Of a DNA stretch of 64,000 bases, positions 48,117-60,834 are shown piece after piece. The notes beneath the pieces were generated by a model. That model ran no database searches and was not told the DNA's origin. It was given only the letters and a program-made list of their open reading frames with translations. Numbering within the stretch: position 1 is the stretch's first letter; every line of letters starts with the position of its first letter. Source of the stretch: Burkholderiaceae bacterium (GTDB lineage Bacteria; Pseudomonadota; Gammaproteobacteria; Burkholderiales; Burkholderiaceae_E); NCBI GenBank assembly GCA_021166725.1, contig JAJPES010000060.1, positions 50,232 to 114,231 on the forward strand, written 5' to 3'. Position numbers and translations under genes: made by a program.

Positions 48117-48135
48117 AACGAGAATGAGAACTGTT
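48117..48135 (-). promoter_or_regulatory. Fur-like site upstream of the siderophore receptor
   Basis: AACGAGAATGAGAACTGTT (+ strand) contains two tandem GAGAAT/GAGAAC hexamers typical of Fur sites. It is framed by an inverted repeat, CCCTTGAT (48105 region) and ATCAAGGG (48139 region). The site serves the - strand receptor; the + strand ybaK gene is about 110 bp away. Confidence 0.55.
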
Positions 48136-48243
48136 AGCATCAAGGGAGGATGACGACTTCGCAAACGAGAAACATCGATTTCCGGAACGCCGTGGCGCCG
48201 CCGCTATAGTGGGCATCTCTTCGTCACCCGGAGCGCGCCCCCG

Positions 48244-48723
48244 ATGAGTCGCAGCGAAACGCCGGCCACGCAGTTCCTGCGCAGGAGCGGCGTCGCATTC
48301 GGCGAGCATCGCTACGACTACGTCGAACACGGCGGCACCGGCGAGTCGGCGCGCCAGCTCGGCGTGGACGAGCACGCGGTGGTAAAGACGCTCGTCATGC
48401 AGGACCAGGACGCGCGTCCGCTCATCGTGTTGATGCACGGCGACCGGCGCGTTTCCACCAAGCGGCTCGCGCGGGAGACGGGGCGCACGAGCATCGAGCC
48501 CTGCGAGCCGCGCACCGCGCAGCGGCACAGCGGCTACTTCGTGGGCGGTACGTCGCCTTTCGGCCTGCGAAAGACGATGCCGGTCTTCGTCGAGGCGAGC
48601 GTGCTCGAGTTGCCTTGCATCTACATCAACGGCGGACGACGCGGCTACCTGGTCTCGATCGAGCCGCGCGTGCTCGTCGACACCCTCGGCGCGTCAGCGG
48701 TGCATTGCGCGCTCGAAGACTGA
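48244..48723 (+). CDS. ybaK: Cys-tRNA(Pro)/Cys-tRNA(Cys) deacylase YbaK
   Basis: Trans-editing enzyme that clears mischarged Cys-tRNA(Pro). 159 residues with EHRYDYVEH near the start, VVKTLVMQ with the conserved lysine, GGTSPFGLRK and a C-terminal INGGRRGYLVSIEP. Length is normal. TATAGT about 34 bp upstream (48205-48210) is a possible -10 element. Confidence 0.93.
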   Translation: MSRSETPATQFLRRSGVAFGEHRYDYVEHGGTGESARQLGVDEHAVVKTLVMQDQDARPLIVLMHGDRRVSTKRLARETGRTSIEPCEPRTAQRHSGYFVGGTSPFGLRKTMPVFVEASVLELPCIYINGGRRGYLVSIEPRVLVDTLGASAVHCALED

Positions 48724-48834
48724 CGCCTAACGCCTGCGCGCGAGCGGAGTCGGTACACTCGCGCCGGTGCCCGGCCAGCGGTCGGTTCCGGAGACCCGGG
48801 CGGGGCTTCACGACACAGGCTTCGAGGAGGCGCG

Positions 48835-49449
48835 TTGCAGAACGGATATCCGCTGATCGCGATCGTGCTCGCCTACCTGCTCGGCTCGATCTCCTTCGCC
48901 GTGCTGGTCAGCCGCCTGATGGGGCTGGCCGACCCGCGCAGCTACGGGTCGCACAATCCGGGCGCGACCAACGTGCTGCGCACCGGCAACAAGCTGGCTG
49001 CGGCGCTCACGCTGCTCGGCGACGGCGCGAAAGGCTGGGCGGCGGTGATGCTCGCGCGCGCTTTCGGCCCGCGCTGGGGCCTGGACGAAGGGGCGATCGC
49101 GCTCGTGGCCCTGGCCGTCTTCGTCGGCCACCTCGATCCGGTGTTCCATCGCTTCCACGGCGGCCAGGGCGTCGCCACCGCAGCCGGCGTGCTGCTCGCG
49201 CTGCATCCGCTGCTCGGCATCGGCGCGCTCGCCACGTGGCTGCTGATCGCGTTCTTCTTCCGTTATTCGTCGCTGGCTGCGCTCGTTGCCGCCGTGTTCG
49301 CGCCGCTGTGGGATCTGTTCGTGTTCGGGCCGGGCCCGAACGCGCTGGCGATCGCGGCGATGAGCGCGCTGCTCGTCTGGCGACATCGCGGCAACCTGGC
49401 CAAGCTCGTGCAGGGCAAGGAAGCGCGCATCGGCCATCGCTCGCGCTAG
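48835..49449 (+). CDS. plsY: Glycerol-3-phosphate acyltransferase PlsY
   Basis: Membrane enzyme that acylates glycerol-3-phosphate from acyl-phosphate in phospholipid synthesis. 204 residues, five predicted membrane helices, and the three PlsY motifs: [14 protein letters not shown] with [33 protein letters not shown], and the C-terminal [10 protein letters not shown]. The start is TTG at 48835 after a strong GAGGAGG. Convergent with tsaD (11-bp gap). Confidence 0.95.
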   Translation: MQNGYPLIAIVLAYLLGSISFAVLVSRLMGLADPRSYGSHNPGATNVLRTGNKLAAALTLLGDGAKGWAAVMLARAFGPRWGLDEGAIALVALAVFVGHLDPVFHRFHGGQGVATAAGVLLALHPLLGIGALATWLLIAFFFRYSSLAALVAAVFAPLWDLFVFGPGPNALAIAAMSALLVWRHRGNLAKLVQGKEARIGHRSR

Positions 49450-49460
49450 CCGATCTTTCG

Positions 49461-50495
49461 TCAGATCGCGGGCAGCGATTCGAGCGGCCAGCGCGGCTGC
49501 ACGACGAAGCCGCCGATCGCGCGTCCGCGCGGCAGCGCGTCGGGTTCCGCGTGCTGCAGCCGAAGCGCGCCGGCGAAGGCGATCATCGCGCCGTTGTCCG
49601 AGCACAGCGCAGGTTCCGGGAAGTGCACGCAGGCGCCGGCGTCGGCGCAGGCGGCCGACAGCGTCTCGCGCAGCCGGCGGTTGGCGCTGACGCCTCCGGC
49701 GACGACCAGCCGGCGGAGCTGCGTCCGGCGCAGCGCCGCGATCGACTTCGCGACCAGCACCTCGACGATCGCCGCCTCGACTTCGGCGGCCAGGTCGGCG
49801 CGCGCCGACTCGTCGTCCAGGCCGCGCCGCACGAGCGTCGCGACCGCGGTCTTCAGTCCGCTGAAGCTGAACTCGAGCGAGTCCGAGTGCAGCATCGGAC
49901 GCGGCAGCGCATGACGCCCGACGGTGCCGTCGGTCGCCAGCCGGGCGATCTGCGGTCCTCCCGGGTATCCCAGGCCGAGCAGCTTGGCGCTCTTGTCGAA
50001 GGCCTCGCCCGCCGCGTCGTCGAGCGTGTCGCCGAGCAGGCGATAGCGGCCGATGCCCGTCACTTCCATCAGCTGCGTGTGTCCGCCCGAGACCAGCAGC
50101 GCGACGAACGGGAACGTCGGCGGATCGCTCGACAGTAGTGGCGACAGCAGGTGCCCCTCGAGGTGATGGATGCCGATGCCGGGAACGCCCAGCGCGAAGG
50201 CCATCGCCGCGCCGACGCCTGCACCGACCAGCAGTGCGCCCGCCAGTCCGGGCCCCTCGGTCCACGCGATCGCGTCCAGCCCGCTGCGGGCGACGCCGGC
50301 CTGCGCGAGCACTTCCTCGACGAGCGGCAGCAGCCGGCGTACGTGGTCGCGCGAGGCGAGCTCGGGGACGACGCCGCCGTAGCGTTCGTGCAACTCCACC
50401 TGCGAGTGCAGCGCCTGCGAGAGCAGGCCGCGCTCGGTGCAGTAGAGCGCGACGCCGGTCTCGTCGCACGAGGTTTCGATGCCCAGGACTTTCAT
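49461..50495 (-). CDS. tsaD: tRNA N6-threonylcarbamoyltransferase TsaD
   Basis: Transfers threonylcarbamoyl to A37 of ANN-decoding tRNAs with TsaB and TsaE. 344 residues: [15 protein letters not shown] at the start, metal ligands in [25 protein letters not shown], the FSGLKTAV segment and [11 protein letters not shown]. The ATG at 50495 ([12 protein letters not shown]) is clear. It is 26 bp downstream of the diguanylate cyclase gene on the same strand. Confidence 0.96.
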   Translation of the reverse strand: MKVLGIETSCDETGVALYCTERGLLSQALHSQVELHERYGGVVPELASRDHVRRLLPLVEEVLAQAGVARSGLDAIAWTEGPGLAGALLVGAGVGAAMAFALGVPGIGIHHLEGHLLSPLLSSDPPTFPFVALLVSGGHTQLMEVTGIGRYRLLGDTLDDAAGEAFDKSAKLLGLGYPGGPQIARLATDGTVGRHALPRPMLHSDSLEFSFSGLKTAVATLVRRGLDDESARADLAAEVEAAIVEVLVAKSIAALRRTQLRRLVVAGGVSANRRLRETLSAACADAGACVHFPEPALCSDNGAMIAFAGALRLQHAEPDALPRGRAIGGFVVQPRWPLESLPAI

Positions 50496-50521
50496 GCGCC
50501 GACTCTGGTGCGAACAGACGC

Positions 50522-51733
<1,212 letters not shown>

Positions 51734-51899
51734 GCGTGGGAATGCGAGTGCGGAGTGTGGGCCGCCGGCCCGGTGGAGTGAAAGGCAGTGTGACATCCGG
51801 CCCGGTCGTGGACAACCGGAGACCCCACCCTGCGCCGCGCATCGCGCGCCGTTCGTCGGGCACGAGGACCGCTTCGGCGCGGCCGTCCGATCGCGCAGC

Positions 51900-53075
51900 T
51901 CAGGCGGCGACCAGCGAGTCGTCGGCGACGACGCGATTGCGGCCCTGCGACTTCGCGCGGTACGCGCGGCGATCGGCTTCGTCGAGCATCTCGCGCAGCG
52001 TGCGCCCCGGTCGGTGGATGCTCACGCCGATGCTCATCGTGATCGGCAGCGGCAGCGATCCATGGCTAAAGGGAACGGCTTCGATCGTCGCGCGCAGCCG
52101 CTCGGCTACGCCGAAGGCGGCCGCCTCGCCGGGCACCGGCACGAGCGCGCAGAACTCGTCGCCGCCGTAGCGCACGATCAGCGAATCGGGCCGCAACGCA
52201 CTGCGCAGCAGCCGCGCCACGTGGCGCAGCATCTCGTCGCCCACCGAGTGCCCGTGGCGATCGTTCACCGTCTTGAAGTCATCGAGGTCGATCATCAGCA
52301 GCGCGATGCATTCCTGCGCCTGCGCGAGCATCCGCGGCCCCGATTCGTGCAGCGACCGACGGGAGACGAGACCGGTGAGCTCGTCGGTGACGGCGAGTTG
52401 CCGAAGGCTCGCGCTCAGCCGTCCGTTGGCGACACTGAGCACCAGGACGGTCAACGCGAACGGCAGCGAGCCGAACATCATCGCGAACAGCGTGCGCAGC
52501 GCGCCCGGCGGCGCGCTGCCGTCGGCGTTCAGCGAAATGCCCTGGGTGAAGAACAGCGCCATGCGCAGCGCGATGACCGCGCAGAAGCTCGCCAGCAGCG
52601 CGCGCATCAGCCAGGCCGAACGCAGCGTGCGTACCAGCGTGGAGCGATGCGTTGCGTGAGTGGCGAGACCGAGGCACACGAGCGTGAACAGGCTGCTCAG
52701 CCCGATGCGCTCGATCGCGCGGTGCGCGTTCGCCTCGTGCAGTGTCGCCATGACCGCGGCGTAGGCGAGCGCCAGTGCAGCCGCCGGCCACGGCGGCGCG
52801 GGACGGCCGAACAGGTGTGTCGTGCCGAGCCAGACGAGCAGTGCGGAAATGCCCAGCGCGACGTAGCCGAGCGTCACCGCGAACGCCCAGTGATCGCGCA
52901 GCGCGAAGCACATGAAGCCCATGCCCATGGCGAAGATGCCGGCGGCGAAGATCGGCATCGATCGGCCGACACCGGCGTGGTCGCTACGCAGCACCAGCAG
53001 GATCGCCGCTCCTGCCGCGCTGGAGAAGCCGGTCATCAGGTACAGCGTCGGGATGTCGGCGAGGAACGAATTCAT
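51900..53075 (-). CDS. Membrane-bound diguanylate cyclase (second of a tandem pair)
   Basis: 391 residues with about six membrane helices and a GGDEF domain (RYGGDEF, LMIDLDDFKTVND, TMSIGVSI). The first 15 residues closely parallel the neighbouring cyclase, so the pair arose by duplication. The I-site position reads RPDS instead of RxxD, again suggesting escape from product inhibition. Divergent from rpsU. The 166-bp gap to the next cyclase holds nothing I recognise. Confidence 0.92.
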   Translation of the reverse strand: MNSFLADIPTLYLMTGFSSAAGAAILLVLRSDHAGVGRSMPIFAAGIFAMGMGFMCFALRDHWAFAVTLGYVALGISALLVWLGTTHLFGRPAPPWPAAALALAYAAVMATLHEANAHRAIERIGLSSLFTLVCLGLATHATHRSTLVRTLRSAWLMRALLASFCAVIALRMALFFTQGISLNADGSAPPGALRTLFAMMFGSLPFALTVLVLSVANGRLSASLRQLAVTDELTGLVSRRSLHESGPRMLAQAQECIALLMIDLDDFKTVNDRHGHSVGDEMLRHVARLLRSALRPDSLIVRYGGDEFCALVPVPGEAAAFGVAERLRATIEAVPFSHGSLPLPITMSIGVSIHRPGRTLREMLDEADRRAYRAKSQGRNRVVADDSLVAA

Positions 53076-53263
53076 CGAGGCGGGTAGGACGATGGCGAGA
53101 CGAACCCGGAGTGACGCCCAGTGGAAAAGGCGGGGCGAAAACGGGCCGACGGCGATTTTCGCGCGCGAACCGCTCGCCGGCGTTGCATTTTCCGATCGGA
53201 GGCGGCCCGTACCCGGCGCGCGCCCGGGGCTACCAGACGAAGCCTTTCAGCTTACCCAGCCCC

Positions 53264-53292
53264 TTGAGTGCCGCGTTCCGAAAAGCTATACT
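53264..53292 (+). promoter_or_regulatory. Sigma-70 promoter of the rpsU-dnaG-rpoD operon
   Basis: TTGAGT (53264-53269), 17-bp spacer, TATACT (53287-53292): five of six and five of six matches to consensus at ideal spacing. It gives a leader of about 23 bases before the rpsU ATG. It is the best promoter match in the window. Confidence 0.8.
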
Positions 53293-53321
53293 TGTGGGTT
53301 CCACATGAGGGGTTATCGTTA

Positions 53322-53534
53322 ATGCCGACCGTTCGCATCAAGGAGAACGAGCCGTTCGACGTCGCGCTTCGCCGTTTCAAGCGCACCATCGAGAAAGCCG
53401 GAATCATCACCGAGCTTCGGGCGCGCGAGTTCTACGAGAAGCCTACCGCCGAGCGCAAGCGCAAGAAGGCGGCAGCGGTCAAGCGTCATCACAAGCGCCT
53501 GCGCAGCCAGATGCTGCCGAAGAAGCTGTACTAA
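53322..53534 (+). CDS. rpsU: 30S ribosomal protein bS21
   Basis: 70-residue basic ribosomal protein that aids mRNA recruitment by the 30S subunit. [21 protein letters not shown] (shown in part) and the very basic tail [15 protein letters not shown] are diagnostic. Start ATG at 53322 follows TGAGGGG. First gene of the macromolecular synthesis operon (ribosome, primase, sigma factor). Confidence 0.97.
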   Translation: MPTVRIKENEPFDVALRRFKRTIEKAGIITELRAREFYEKPTAERKRKKAAAVKRHHKRLRSQMLPKKLY

Positions 53535-53623
53535 GCGAGAGCCCCCGGCAGGCGCAGCGCAGCAGCGCGAGCCGTCGATGCCGGCCCCGCGCCTGCCGCG
53601 CCCCGCGCGAAGGTGCCGAATGC

Positions 53624-53660
53624 AGCCCGCCCGGGTATCCTGAGGCGGGCTTCGTCATTT
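53624..53660 (+). terminator. Partial terminator/attenuator between rpsU and yqeY
   Basis: AGCCCGCC (53624-53631) and GGCGGGCT (53644-53651) form an 8-bp stem with a 12-base loop, followed by a moderately T-rich tail (TTCGTCATTT). In E. coli a terminator at the same place after rpsU sets the ratio of S21 to primase and sigma; the same role is inferred. Confidence 0.6.
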
Positions 53661-53673
53661 GCAGGACCGAGCC

Positions 53674-54129
53674 ATGAGCCTGAAGGACCGAATCGGCGAA
53701 GACATGAAGAACGCGATGCGCGCGCGCGACGCCGATCGGCTGTCGGCGATCCGCATGCTCGTCGCAGCCGTGCGCCAGAGGGAGATCGACGAGCGCATCG
53801 AGCTCGACGACGCGCAGACAATCACCGTCGTCGAGCGGCTGAGCAAGCAGCGCCGCGATTCGATCGAACAGTACGAGCAGGCGGGTCGGCACGAGCTGGC
53901 CGCGCGCGAGAAGTTCGAGCTCGACGTGCTTGCCGGCTACCTGCCGCAAGCGGCGAGCGCCGAGGAAGTGTCCGGCGAGATCGATGCCGCCATCGCAGCC
54001 ACGTCGGCAGCCTCGCTGCAGGACATCGGCAAGGTGATGGGCATGCTCAAGCAGCGCCTGGCGGGTCGCGCCGACCTGTCGAAGGTGTCCGCGCAGGTGC
54101 GCGAACGGCTGTCGGCGCCGCGCGGATAG
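53674..54129 (+). CDS. yqeY: GatB/YqeY domain protein
   Basis: 151-residue cytoplasmic protein resembling the tail domain of GatB amidotransferases: MSLKDRIGEDMKNAMRARDA, LSAIRMLVAAVRQREID and LAGYLPQAASAEEV. Its role is unclear; it may bind tRNA. It commonly sits between rpsU and dnaG in beta-proteobacteria. The ATG at 53674 is chosen over one 15 bp upstream because homology begins there. Confidence 0.92.
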   Translation: MSLKDRIGEDMKNAMRARDADRLSAIRMLVAAVRQREIDERIELDDAQTITVVERLSKQRRDSIEQYEQAGRHELAAREKFELDVLAGYLPQAASAEEVSGEIDAAIAATSAASLQDIGKVMGMLKQRLAGRADLSKVSAQVRERLSAPRG

Positions 54130-54154
54130 CAGCAGCGAAGGAGCCGGCCGCGCG

Positions 54155-56056
54155 GTGATTCCGCAGGCGTTCATCCAGGACCTGCTCGCACGCGTCGACA
54201 TCGTCGACGTGGTCGGCCGTTCGGTGAAGCTGCGGAAATCGGGCGCGAACTTCGTCGGCCTGTGCCCGTTCCATGGGGAGAAGACGCCGTCGTTCAGCGT
54301 CAGTCCGGCGAAGCAGTTCTACCACTGCTTCGGCTGCGGCGCGCACGGCACGGCGATCGGCTTCCTGATGGAGCACGGCGCACTGGGCTACGTCGATGCG
54401 ATCGAGGAACTCGCGCGCTCGGTCGGCGTGGACGTTCCGCGCGAGGGCACGGGCCATGAAGAACGCCGCTCGCCCGCGCTGCTCGCATTGCTCGACCAGG
54501 CTGCGCGCCACTACCGCCAGCGGCTGAAGGATGCGCCGCAGGCGATCGAATACCTGGTGGGCCGCGGCCTGCAGGGCACGACCGCGGCGCGCTTTGCGAT
54601 CGGCTATGCGCCGGCGCAGTGGCGCAGTCTCGAAGCGGCGGTGGCCGACTACGACGCGCCGGAGATGGTCGCTGCCGGATTGGTTGTCGAGGGCGAGGGC
54701 AACAAGCGCTACGACCGTTTCCGCGACCGGATCATGTTCCCGATCCGCAATCCGCGCGGCCAGGTCATCGGCTTCGGCGGCCGCGTGCTCGGCGCCGGCG
54801 AGCCGAAGTACCTGAATTCGCCGGAGACCCCGCTGTTTTCCAAGGGGCGCGAGCTGTACGGGCTGTTCGAGGCGCGCGAGGCGATCCGCCGCGAGGATTG
54901 CGTGATCGTCGTCGAGGGCTATCTCGACGTCGTGATGCTCGCGCAGCACGGCGTCGGCAACGCCGTCGCCACGCTCGGCACGGCAACGACGCCCGATCAC
55001 GTGCGCAAGCTGCTGCGGCTGGTCGACCGCGTCGTATTCGCCTTCGACGGCGACGCCGCCGGCCGCAAGGCCGCATGGCGTGCGCTCGAAGCGTCGCTGT
55101 CGCAGACCGACGACACGAAGCGCGTCGAGTTCCTGTTCCTGCCGATCGAACACGATCCCGACAGCTACGTTCGCGCCTTCGGCGCGGACGGTTTTCGCGA
55201 GGCGCTGGCCGGCGCGTTGCCGCTGTCGGAGCTGCTCGTGCAAGAACTGTCCGAGCGCGTCGACCTGGCGGTTCCCGAGGGTCGCGCGCGCCTGCTCGCG
55301 GAGGCGCGGCCGATGCTGCACGCTCTCTCCGCGCCGGCTTTGCGATTGCAGCTGGTGCATCGGCTGGCCGAACTCGCCGGACTGAGCGCCGACGAGGTGG
55401 CCCGATATCTCGGAGCGGCCCCGGAGGCGTCGGGCGCAGGGCGCCGCGCCTCGTCCGCAGGCGCGGCGCAGGGGCACGACTTCGACGTCGCCCCGCGCGA
55501 CGCGTCGCGTCGGGCGGCAATGGCGGCGCAACGGGACCGGGGCGGCGTCGGCGGCTCGCGCGCGCCGAACCTGCTATCGCGGCGCGCAGGGCGTGCGGCA
55601 TCGACCAACCGGCCCGACCTCGAGCAGCGTATCCGCTGGCTCGCGGCGCTGCATCCCGCGCTCGCCGGCGCTGCTCTCGAAGAGCAGGGCGCGGCCGAAG
55701 GCGTATCGGCGAGCGACGCCCGGTTGCTGCGCGACTTCGCCTCGGCGGATCTGGTCGACTGGCTGCAAACCATCGCCGCGCTGCCGCCGGGCTCCACGCT
55801 GGCGAACGTCTGCGAGGCGTTGCGCGAGCAGGCGCCGTCGCTGGTGCAGCGGCTCGAGCGCGAGGGCGCCTCCGACGACTGGGTGCTCGGAACCTTGTCG
55901 ATCGACGAGGCGAGGGTGGAGTTCGACGCTGCACTCGTCCAGTTGCACGATCGCGAGCTGGCGCGCCAGATCGACGAATTGGTCGCCTCCGGCATGTCCG
56001 GACCGGAAGATCGCGAGAGATATCAAATACTTATGGCAAAACGCCGCCGCAGTTGA
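54155..56056 (+). CDS. dnaG: DNA primase
   Basis: Makes RNA primers at the replication fork. 633 residues: zinc-binding domain with [11 protein letters not shown] and HCFGCGAHG (C-x2-H, C-x2-C), RNA polymerase core with [25 protein letters not shown] motifs [13 protein letters not shown] and [13 protein letters not shown], and a C-terminal DnaB-interacting domain after a variable Arg/Ala-rich linker (about residues 425-490). The start is GTG at 54155 preceded by AAGGAG, 25 bp after yqeY. Confidence 0.96.
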   Translation: MIPQAFIQDLLARVDIVDVVGRSVKLRKSGANFVGLCPFHGEKTPSFSVSPAKQFYHCFGCGAHGTAIGFLMEHGALGYVDAIEELARSVGVDVPREGTGHEERRSPALLALLDQAARHYRQRLKDAPQAIEYLVGRGLQGTTAARFAIGYAPAQWRSLEAAVADYDAPEMVAAGLVVEGEGNKRYDRFRDRIMFPIRNPRGQVIGFGGRVLGAGEPKYLNSPETPLFSKGRELYGLFEAREAIRREDCVIVVEGYLDVVMLAQHGVGNAVATLGTATTPDHVRKLLRLVDRVVFAFDGDAAGRKAAWRALEASLSQTDDTKRVEFLFLPIEHDPDSYVRAFGADGFREALAGALPLSELLVQELSERVDLAVPEGRARLLAEARPMLHALSAPALRLQLVHRLAELAGLSADEVARYLGAAPEASGAGRRASSAGAAQGHDFDVAPRDASRRAAMAAQRDRGGVGGSRAPNLLSRRAGRAASTNRPDLEQRIRWLAALHPALAGAALEEQGAAEGVSASDARLLRDFASADLVDWLQTIAALPPGSTLANVCEALREQAPSLVQRLEREGASDDWVLGTLSIDEARVEFDAALVQLHDRELARQIDELVASGMSGPEDRERYQILMAKRRRS

Positions 56057-56061
56057 TATAA
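56056..56061 (+). promoter_or_regulatory. Candidate internal promoter (-10) for rpoD
   Basis: A perfect TATAAT overlaps the last base of the dnaG stop codon, 125 bp before the rpoD ATG. The -35 region is poor (TTATGG at 56031-56036 with 19-bp spacing is the best). An additional rpoD promoter at the dnaG end is known in other bacteria. Confidence 0.45.
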
Positions 56062-56186
56062 TCAGCGGTTTCGCTTCGCCGCCGCAATCCGATTTTCCGT
56101 CGCTTCCGCAGCCATGCTGGAATCCAGGGCGCGCGTCCCCATATCCGTCGGGAGCGGGCACCTTCATCGCGAGGGGTATTCGACAG

Positions 56187-59024
<2,838 letters not shown>

Positions 59025-59050
59025 GCGGGAGCGTCGGCAGGAGCGCAGCG

Positions 59051-59074
59051 AAGGGGGCCGGAGACGGCCCCCTT
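59051..59074 (+). terminator. Terminator after rpoD
   Basis: AAGGGGGCCG, loop GAGA, CGGCCCCCTT is a perfect 10-bp stem with a stable tetraloop, 26 bp after the rpoD stop. The downstream sequence is only moderately T-rich (TTCGCCTTCC). Confidence 0.75.
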
Positions 59075-59131
59075 CGCCTTCCACGCGAGGGGACACGCCG
59101 AAACCCGGTTGACCGTATGCTCCTGAATGAC

Positions 59132-59166
59132 GCATCATGACAGCAAACAGATTGCTGTCATGATGC
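59132..59166. promoter_or_regulatory. 15-bp perfect inverted repeat, probable antitoxin operator
   Basis: GCATCATGACAGCAA and TTGCTGTCATGATGC are exact reverse complements separated by five bases (ACAGA). The site ends two bases before the antitoxin ATG. A TTGACC hexamer at 59109-59114 with a weak -10 (CATCAT, 59133-59138) would put the promoter inside the operator. This is the usual layout for autoregulated toxin-antitoxin operons. Confidence 0.8.
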
Positions 59167-59168
59167 CA

Positions 59169-59435
59169 ATGCGTACCACGGTAACCATCGACCCCGACGT
59201 CCGGGTATTGATCGATCGAAGGGTGCGAGAGAGCGGTCGCCCCTTCAAGCAGGTGTTGAACGAGGCCCTGCGCAAGGGCTTGAGCAGTGCGCCGTCGAGT
59301 GCGAGCCGCACGCGAAGCTATCGGCAGCCTGTCTTCGACATGGGGCGATCCAGGACGGACCTGACCAAGGCCAGCGCGCTGGCATCGCAACTCGAGGACA
59401 TCGAGGCAATCGGGAAACTGGCACGAGGCCGATGA
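59169..59435 (+). CDS. Ribbon-helix-helix antitoxin (VapB-like)
   Basis: 88 residues with an N-terminal ribbon-helix-helix-like domain: MRTTVTIDPDVRVLIDRRV, GRPFKQVLNEALRKGL. The C-terminal half (YRQPVFDMGRSRTDLTKASAL) should wrap the toxin. It would bind its own operator and neutralise the PIN toxin encoded next. The ATG at 59169 is preferred to one at 59127, which would put the operator inside the coding sequence. Its stop overlaps the toxin ATG (ATGA). Confidence 0.85.
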   Translation: MRTTVTIDPDVRVLIDRRVRESGRPFKQVLNEALRKGLSSAPSSASRTRSYRQPVFDMGRSRTDLTKASALASQLEDIEAIGKLARGR

Positions 59436-59860
59436 AGCAGCCCGACACGAACGTTCTGATCTACGCGGTCAACAAGGCGGCACGCCAGCACCAGGTGGCG
59501 ATCGAGTGGTTGCAGGATGCGTTTGCAGCGGCAGCGGGAGTCGGCCTCACTTGGACAAGCCTGCTGGGATTCGTGCGCATTTCCACCCACCCGCACGTTC
59601 TCGAACGCCCCCTTTCGATCGAGGATGCACTGGCAACCGTCGAATTCTGGCTGGGGCAGTCCGGGGCCCGCTTGATCGGTCCGGCCGATCGTCACCTCGC
59701 ACTGCTGCGCGCGCTCCTGGGTGATGACGGCGCAGGCGGAAACATCACCACCGACGCGCACCTCGCGGCGATCGCGATCGAGCACGGCGCAACGTTGGCG
59801 TCTTTCGACAGCGACTTCGAGCGTTTCGAAGGACTGCGCTTCGAACGGCTGCACGCTTGA
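59432..59860 (+). CDS. vapC: PIN-domain ribonuclease toxin (VapC family)
   Basis: 142 residues with the PIN acidic residues: Asp5 in PDTNVLIYAVN, an aspartate in NITTDAHLAAIAIEHGATL and the last in FDSDFERF. VapC toxins cleave tRNA or rRNA when not bound by antitoxin. The pair lies directly after the rpoD operon terminator. VapC-type PIN toxins with TDAHLAAIAIEHG are frequent in proteobacteria. Confidence 0.92.
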   Translation: MKQPDTNVLIYAVNKAARQHQVAIEWLQDAFAAAAGVGLTWTSLLGFVRISTHPHVLERPLSIEDALATVEFWLGQSGARLIGPADRHLALLRALLGDDGAGGNITTDAHLAAIAIEHGATLASFDSDFERFEGLRFERLHA

Positions 59861-60027
59861 CGACGCTTCTCGTGCTCGCGCTCGGCATGTGCGCCTTTGT
59901 CCCGGAGAGGGTGATCGCGCAGATCATGGGAATCCGGGTGCGTACCGGCAGGTTGCTGGTCAACCGCCGTCGTCGTCGGCACGTTCACGGATCGGAGCAT
60001 CCGCTCCGCAATGCACAGAACGACGTC

Positions 60028-60264
60028 ATGAAACGGCTACTCGCAGTGTTGATCGCCTCGACCTTCTCGCTCGGCGCGCTTGCCCAGGGCACTCCGGCCA
60101 CTCCGGCGACGCCGGCTGCTCCCGATACGCCGGCCTCGGCAGCGCCTGCCACGCCCGCCGGCACCGCCGCCGCGCCGGCGAAGACGCACAAGAAGGTCAC
60201 CAAGCACAAACGCGCTGCCAAGCACGCGAAGAGCCGGACGACGACGCCCAGGCGCGCCGGCTGA
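60028..60264 (+). CDS. Small secreted Ala/Pro/Thr- and Lys-rich protein
   Basis: 78 residues: a signal peptide (MKRLLAVLIASTFSLGALAQ), an Ala/Pro/Thr-rich middle with repeated TPATPATPAAP, and a basic tail (KTHKKVTKHKRAAKHAKS). Such low-complexity periplasmic proteins are common in Burkholderiales, and I cannot assign a function. An open frame reaches back to 59857, but the signal peptide start at 60028 is far more convincing. Confidence 0.7.
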   Translation: MKRLLAVLIASTFSLGALAQGTPATPATPAAPDTPASAAPATPAGTAAAPAKTHKKVTKHKRAAKHAKSRTTTPRRAG

Positions 60265-60343
60265 AGCCGCACGATGCGCGCGCGCCTGCGTCTCAGGCAT
60301 GCGCGCGAGCGTCGGTTCGTCCGTCGATGCGTCGGACGATCGA

Positions 60344-60823
60344 CTATATGGCGTGCGCCTTCCTGCGCGAGCGGCTTTCGCGCAGGAAGGCGATCATCTT
60401 CGCCTCGTCGTAGCCGCTTCCTCGCTCGAGTTCCGCGGTCGGTTGCGAACGGATCACGCGGCCGCTTCCGTCGAGAACGAAGAGGTGCGGATAGCCGGGG
60501 ATCGGCGGCCACGACGAAAGCAGCCGCTCGTTGCGATTCTCCGGCGAGAAGTTCACCTTCACCCAGACGAACTCCGCCTCGATCAGGCTTCGCACCTCGT
60601 CGTGCGTCGCGATGAAACGATCGAGGATGTGACACCACGCGCACCATTCGCCGCCGACGTCGACGACGACGTGCTTGCCCTGGGCGGCCGCCTGATCGAC
60701 CGCACGGGCAACGTCCGCGGCGGCGTCGCGATCGGGATCGAATTTCGACGTCCGTCCCTGTGCCGCCGCGCTTCCGGCCGCGCCGAACACGACGAGCATC
60801 GCGAGAAAATTCCGGCGAAGCAT
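60344..60823 (-). CDS. Thioredoxin-like periplasmic protein
   Basis: 159 residues with a signal peptide (MLRRNFLAMLVVFGAAGSAAAQ) and a thioredoxin fold; the active site is C61-A-W-C64-H65 (GGEWCAWCHILD), like the DsbD gamma/thiol:disulfide family. PHLFVLDGSGRVIRSQ contains the cis-proline position. Likely reduces or forms disulfides in the periplasm. It is the last gene of a three-gene - strand cluster with a His-rich outer-membrane protein and a DUF2946 protein. Confidence 0.88.
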   Translation of the reverse strand: MLRRNFLAMLVVFGAAGSAAAQGRTSKFDPDRDAAADVARAVDQAAAQGKHVVVDVGGEWCAWCHILDRFIATHDEVRSLIEAEFVWVKVNFSPENRNERLLSSWPPIPGYPHLFVLDGSGRVIRSQPTAELERGSGYDEAKMIAFLRESRSRRKAHAI

Positions 60824-60834
60824 GACGAAGCGGG

